Part shown: piece after piece, positions 6,356-8,058 of the stretch | Numbering within the stretch: the stretch's first letter is position 1 | Layout of the letters: each line of letters starts with the position of its first letter | NCBI GenBank assembly: GCA_014239355.1 | Contig: JAAZYZ010000079.1 | Span: forward strand, 1 to 8,058 | Direction of reading: 5' to 3' | Length of the DNA stretch: 8,058 nucleotides | From: Fidelibacterota bacterium | GTDB taxonomy: Bacteria; Marinisomatota; Marinisomatia; SCGC-AAA003-L08; TMED6 | The notes under the pieces: model-generated | The model's input: the letters and a program-made list of their open reading frames with translations, nothing else | Databases searched by the model: none | What the model was told of the DNA's origin: nothing | Position numbers and translations under genes: made by a program

Positions 6356-6359
6356 CTCC
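6356..6359 (-). promoter_or_regulatory. Ribosome binding site fixing the TTG start of the octaheme gene
   Basis: On the minus strand GGAG lies 7 nt before TTG at 6348. It falls in the 14-nt gap after the subunit IV stop. It supports the rare start codon, which is also needed to include the residues ahead of the membrane anchor. Confidence 0.6.
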
Positions 6360-6362
6360 GAT

Positions 6363-7481
6363 TTAAATATTAAAAAACCATTCAGGTATATAAACAATAT
6401 ATTTCAAATTAATTGTCCACCTTAAAAACATTTTAATTGGTAATGATAGCATAGTAAGGCCAAAGATACATAAAGATGCATAACGTACTGGGCCATATGC
6501 CTTATACATATTCTTTAAGAGTGTTTGGCTTAAAAAAAGAGGTAAAACAAATAAATAGGCAAAAACTAATATAAACCCAACAGATTCTCTCATTAAAATG
6601 TTACTTGGAGTCTCTTGACCTAGCATATACACCCATACATATTCAGATAAATTAACATTATTCAATACTGCTAATTTATGTGGATCCCACCATTCAAAAG
6701 GTCCATAGAAATTCCAATTTGGCCCTCTAAAAAATGTTCCAATAACAATAAGGTATAACCATAAAGCAACCCAGCCATACATAAAAATAAAAATTCCTAC
6801 TCTTCTTTCTTTAAATGAATAATATCCATCTCCATTTTTATTGATATCCATATATGGAATTGCACACATACCTAAAATTATAAATATTGGAAATACAATC
6901 CCTGCAATCCAGGGATCAAAATAAACTAACATTTCTTGTAACCCTAAAAAATACCATGGTGCTTTAGATGGGTTTGGTGTGGCAGCAGCATTAGCTGGCT
7001 CTTCTAAAGGTGCAGCTAAAACTATAGACCAAACTGTTAAGAGTGCCATGAATACTAATAAAGCAATAAACTCAATATATACTAAATCAGGCCAAACTAA
7101 AACTTTATCTTCTGGATCATTGTATTCTCTTGGTTTTTTACCTTTATCAAGCCTTGCATCATTAATATATGCTTTTTTCATGGAATACCATATAACAAAC
7201 AGCATTGAATATGCCATTAAAATAATAGGAAAATTATCAGGTTTATTCAAAATAACACTAAAATATGGGTCTGCATATCCTAAATAAAAAAATAAGGTGG
7301 TCATTATAAATAGAATATAACCTCCGGTATTGGTCCATATATAATGTAGGCCAAGTTTTCGATGTATTTTATCAAACCAATCAGTAGGTGGAAATAAAAA
7401 AGGAAATAATATAGTTATAAAAGTAAATGATATTATTGGTTCAGAAACAATATTAACAAACTCTTTAAATGCTTGAATCAT
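6363..7481 (-). CDS. petD: Cytochrome b C-terminal half, enlarged subunit-IV type
   Basis: A 372-residue integral membrane protein that pairs with the b6 subunit to form the quinol-oxidising site of a Rieske/cytochrome b complex. The recognisable subunit IV core is about 120-260: YNDPEDKVLVWPDL, a helix at 133-156, AAPLEEPANAAATPNPSKAP, then APWYFLGLQEML and further helices at about 191-210 and 227-250. APWY (174-177) stands where PEWY usually occurs, so the catalytic glutamate of that motif is absent. RGPNWNF and WDPHK (about 252-269) match bacterial relatives of this type. It has about eight likely helices, with three extra near residues 14-32, 53-70 and 83-100 and two after 300. This makes it more than twice the length of plant subunit IV, about 160 residues. 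It begins 19 nt after the b6 stop and ends 14 nt before the octaheme start, clearly one operon. The symbol is by analogy. Confidence 0.92.
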   Translation of the reverse strand: MIQAFKEFVNIVSEPIISFTFITILFPFLFPPTDWFDKIHRKLGLHYIWTNTGGYILFIMTTLFFYLGYADPYFSVILNKPDNFPIILMAYSMLFVIWYSMKKAYINDARLDKGKKPREYNDPEDKVLVWPDLVYIEFIALLVFMALLTVWSIVLAAPLEEPANAAATPNPSKAPWYFLGLQEMLVYFDPWIAGIVFPIFIILGMCAIPYMDINKNGDGYYSFKERRVGIFIFMYGWVALWLYLIVIGTFFRGPNWNFYGPFEWWDPHKLAVLNNVNLSEYVWVYMLGQETPSNILMRESVGFILVFAYLFVLPLFLSQTLLKNMYKAYGPVRYASLCIFGLTMLSLPIKMFLRWTINLKYIVYIPEWFFNI

Positions 7482-7500
7482 AATTGTAATTATCTAACCA

Positions 7501-8058
7501 CTATAATGGGCCAGATATTCCTCCATCTTTCCTTATTCTCCAAAAATGAACTGCCATAAAAATCATTGCTATAAATGGAACTAAAATACAATGTAATACA
7601 TAAAACCTTAATAGAGTCGCTTCTCCTACAAATCGTCCCCCTAAAAGAGCATACCGTACATCAGAAGACGCTGTAACTAAATTTAAATCCCCAATTGTAA
7701 GTAGGGAGGCTCCAGGACCTTCACTTCCAATAAAAGGATGAGCTCTTGCCATATTAGTTCCAACTGTAATAGCCCAAATAGCTAATTGGTCCCAAGGCAA
7801 TAAATAACCTGTAAAACTTAAAAACATTGTTAAAGTCATTAAAATAGTTCCTACGGCCCAATTAAATTCTCTAGGGGGTTTATATGACCCTGTCATAAAT
7901 ACTCTTAACATATGTAACCATACAGTTAATACCATAGCATGAGCTCCCCATCTATGTAATTCCCTCATAATTCCTAATGGTGCCTGCTCTCCCAAATCTA
8001 TAATATCAGTAAAGGCATATTCAACCGTTGGTCTATAATAAAACATTAACATGATACC
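7501..8058 (-). CDS. petB: Cytochrome b6-type subunit, 5' end outside the window
   Basis: The diheme N-terminal half of a split cytochrome b. The frame is open to the window edge, so 185 residues are visible and the first helix is mostly missing; an ATG at 8052 is internal, since GI and then [14 protein letters not shown] continue the family alignment. Counting from the first visible residue, the heme ligands are His35 and His49 (in [10 protein letters not shown] and WLHMLR) and His156 and His171 (in RFYVLHC and AVHFWRIRK). The spacings of 14 and 15 match b6 proteins; mitochondrial cytochrome b has 14 in the second pair. PWDQLAIWA and the terminal GGISGPL are further hallmarks. The loop between [11 protein letters not shown] and [17 protein letters not shown] is about 20-25 residues longer than in plant b6. 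The cysteine that binds heme c-n in b6 lies upstream of the window, so its presence cannot be judged. A Rieske gene is expected upstream. The symbol is by analogy. Confidence 0.94.
   Translation of the reverse strand, partial: GIMLMFYYRPTVEYAFTDIIDLGEQAPLGIMRELHRWGAHAMVLTVWLHMLRVFMTGSYKPPREFNWAVGTILMTLTMFLSFTGYLLPWDQLAIWAITVGTNMARAHPFIGSEGPGASLLTIGDLNLVTASSDVRYALLGGRFVGEATLLRFYVLHCILVPFIAMIFMAVHFWRIRKDGGISGPL

Noticed and set aside
6979..7287. Open frame on the plus strand opposite subunit IV
   Set aside because: It is a shadow of a well-supported gene; the smaller antisense frames at 1407-1595, 2036-2218 and 5840-6049 were dropped for the same reason.
8050..8052. ATG at 8052 as the start of cytochrome b6
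   Set aside because: The frame stays open upstream to the window edge, and the visible part lacks most of the first helix that all b6 proteins have.

Overview
This AT-rich window (roughly 30% GC by eye) carries part of the aerobic respiratory chain of a Gram-negative bacterium. A lipoprotein signal peptide, periplasmic copper proteins and a membrane-anchored periplasmic multiheme cytochrome support that cell type. Low GC, weak or absent Shine-Dalgarno sites at several starts and very tight gene packing suggest a streamlined, perhaps marine, lineage such as Marinimicrobia/SAR406 or a Bacteroidota relative. That placement is a guess from style, not from a marker gene.

Layout. Bases 1-1346 form a minus-strand operon. 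In transcription order it encodes a four-helix membrane protein of unknown function (852-1346), a 53-residue two-helix membrane protein (688-849), a cytoplasmic two-cluster [4Fe-4S] ferredoxin (330-686) and the start of the A-type cytochrome c oxidase subunit I (1-333, cut by the window edge). The genes are separated by 2 nt, 1 nt and an ATGA overlap. A 91-bp AT-rich divergent spacer (1347-1437) then leads to two plus-strand genes for exported copper proteins: a plastocyanin-like protein (1438-2244) and a CusF-like plus SCO1 lipoprotein (2301-3182), with a terminator-like hairpin between them. Bases 3187-8058 are a second minus-strand operon, convergent with the SCO gene across only 4 nt. In transcription order it holds cytochrome b6-type subunit (5' end outside the window), an enlarged subunit-IV-type cytochrome b C-terminal half, and a 1053-residue membrane-anchored octaheme cytochrome c.

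How they fit together. The b6 and subunit IV proteins make the quinol-oxidising core of a Rieske/cytochrome b complex; a Rieske subunit is expected just upstream, outside the window. The octaheme protein occupies the slot of cytochrome c1/f and probably carries electrons through the periplasm toward cytochrome c oxidase. The SCO-type lipoprotein probably delivers copper to the oxidase. The plastocyanin-like protein could be a copper electron carrier, though its role is unproven.

The most unusual item is the octaheme protein. It has one N-terminal membrane helix, about 175 residues of coiled coil, a triheme module, five tandem monoheme class-I-like modules, a ninth cysteine pair without the heme histidine, and a C-terminal run of nine acidic residues. 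Other points of interest are the ferredoxin and two uncharacterised small membrane proteins cotranscribed with an oxidase subunit, and replacement of the PEWY quinol-oxidation motif by APWY.
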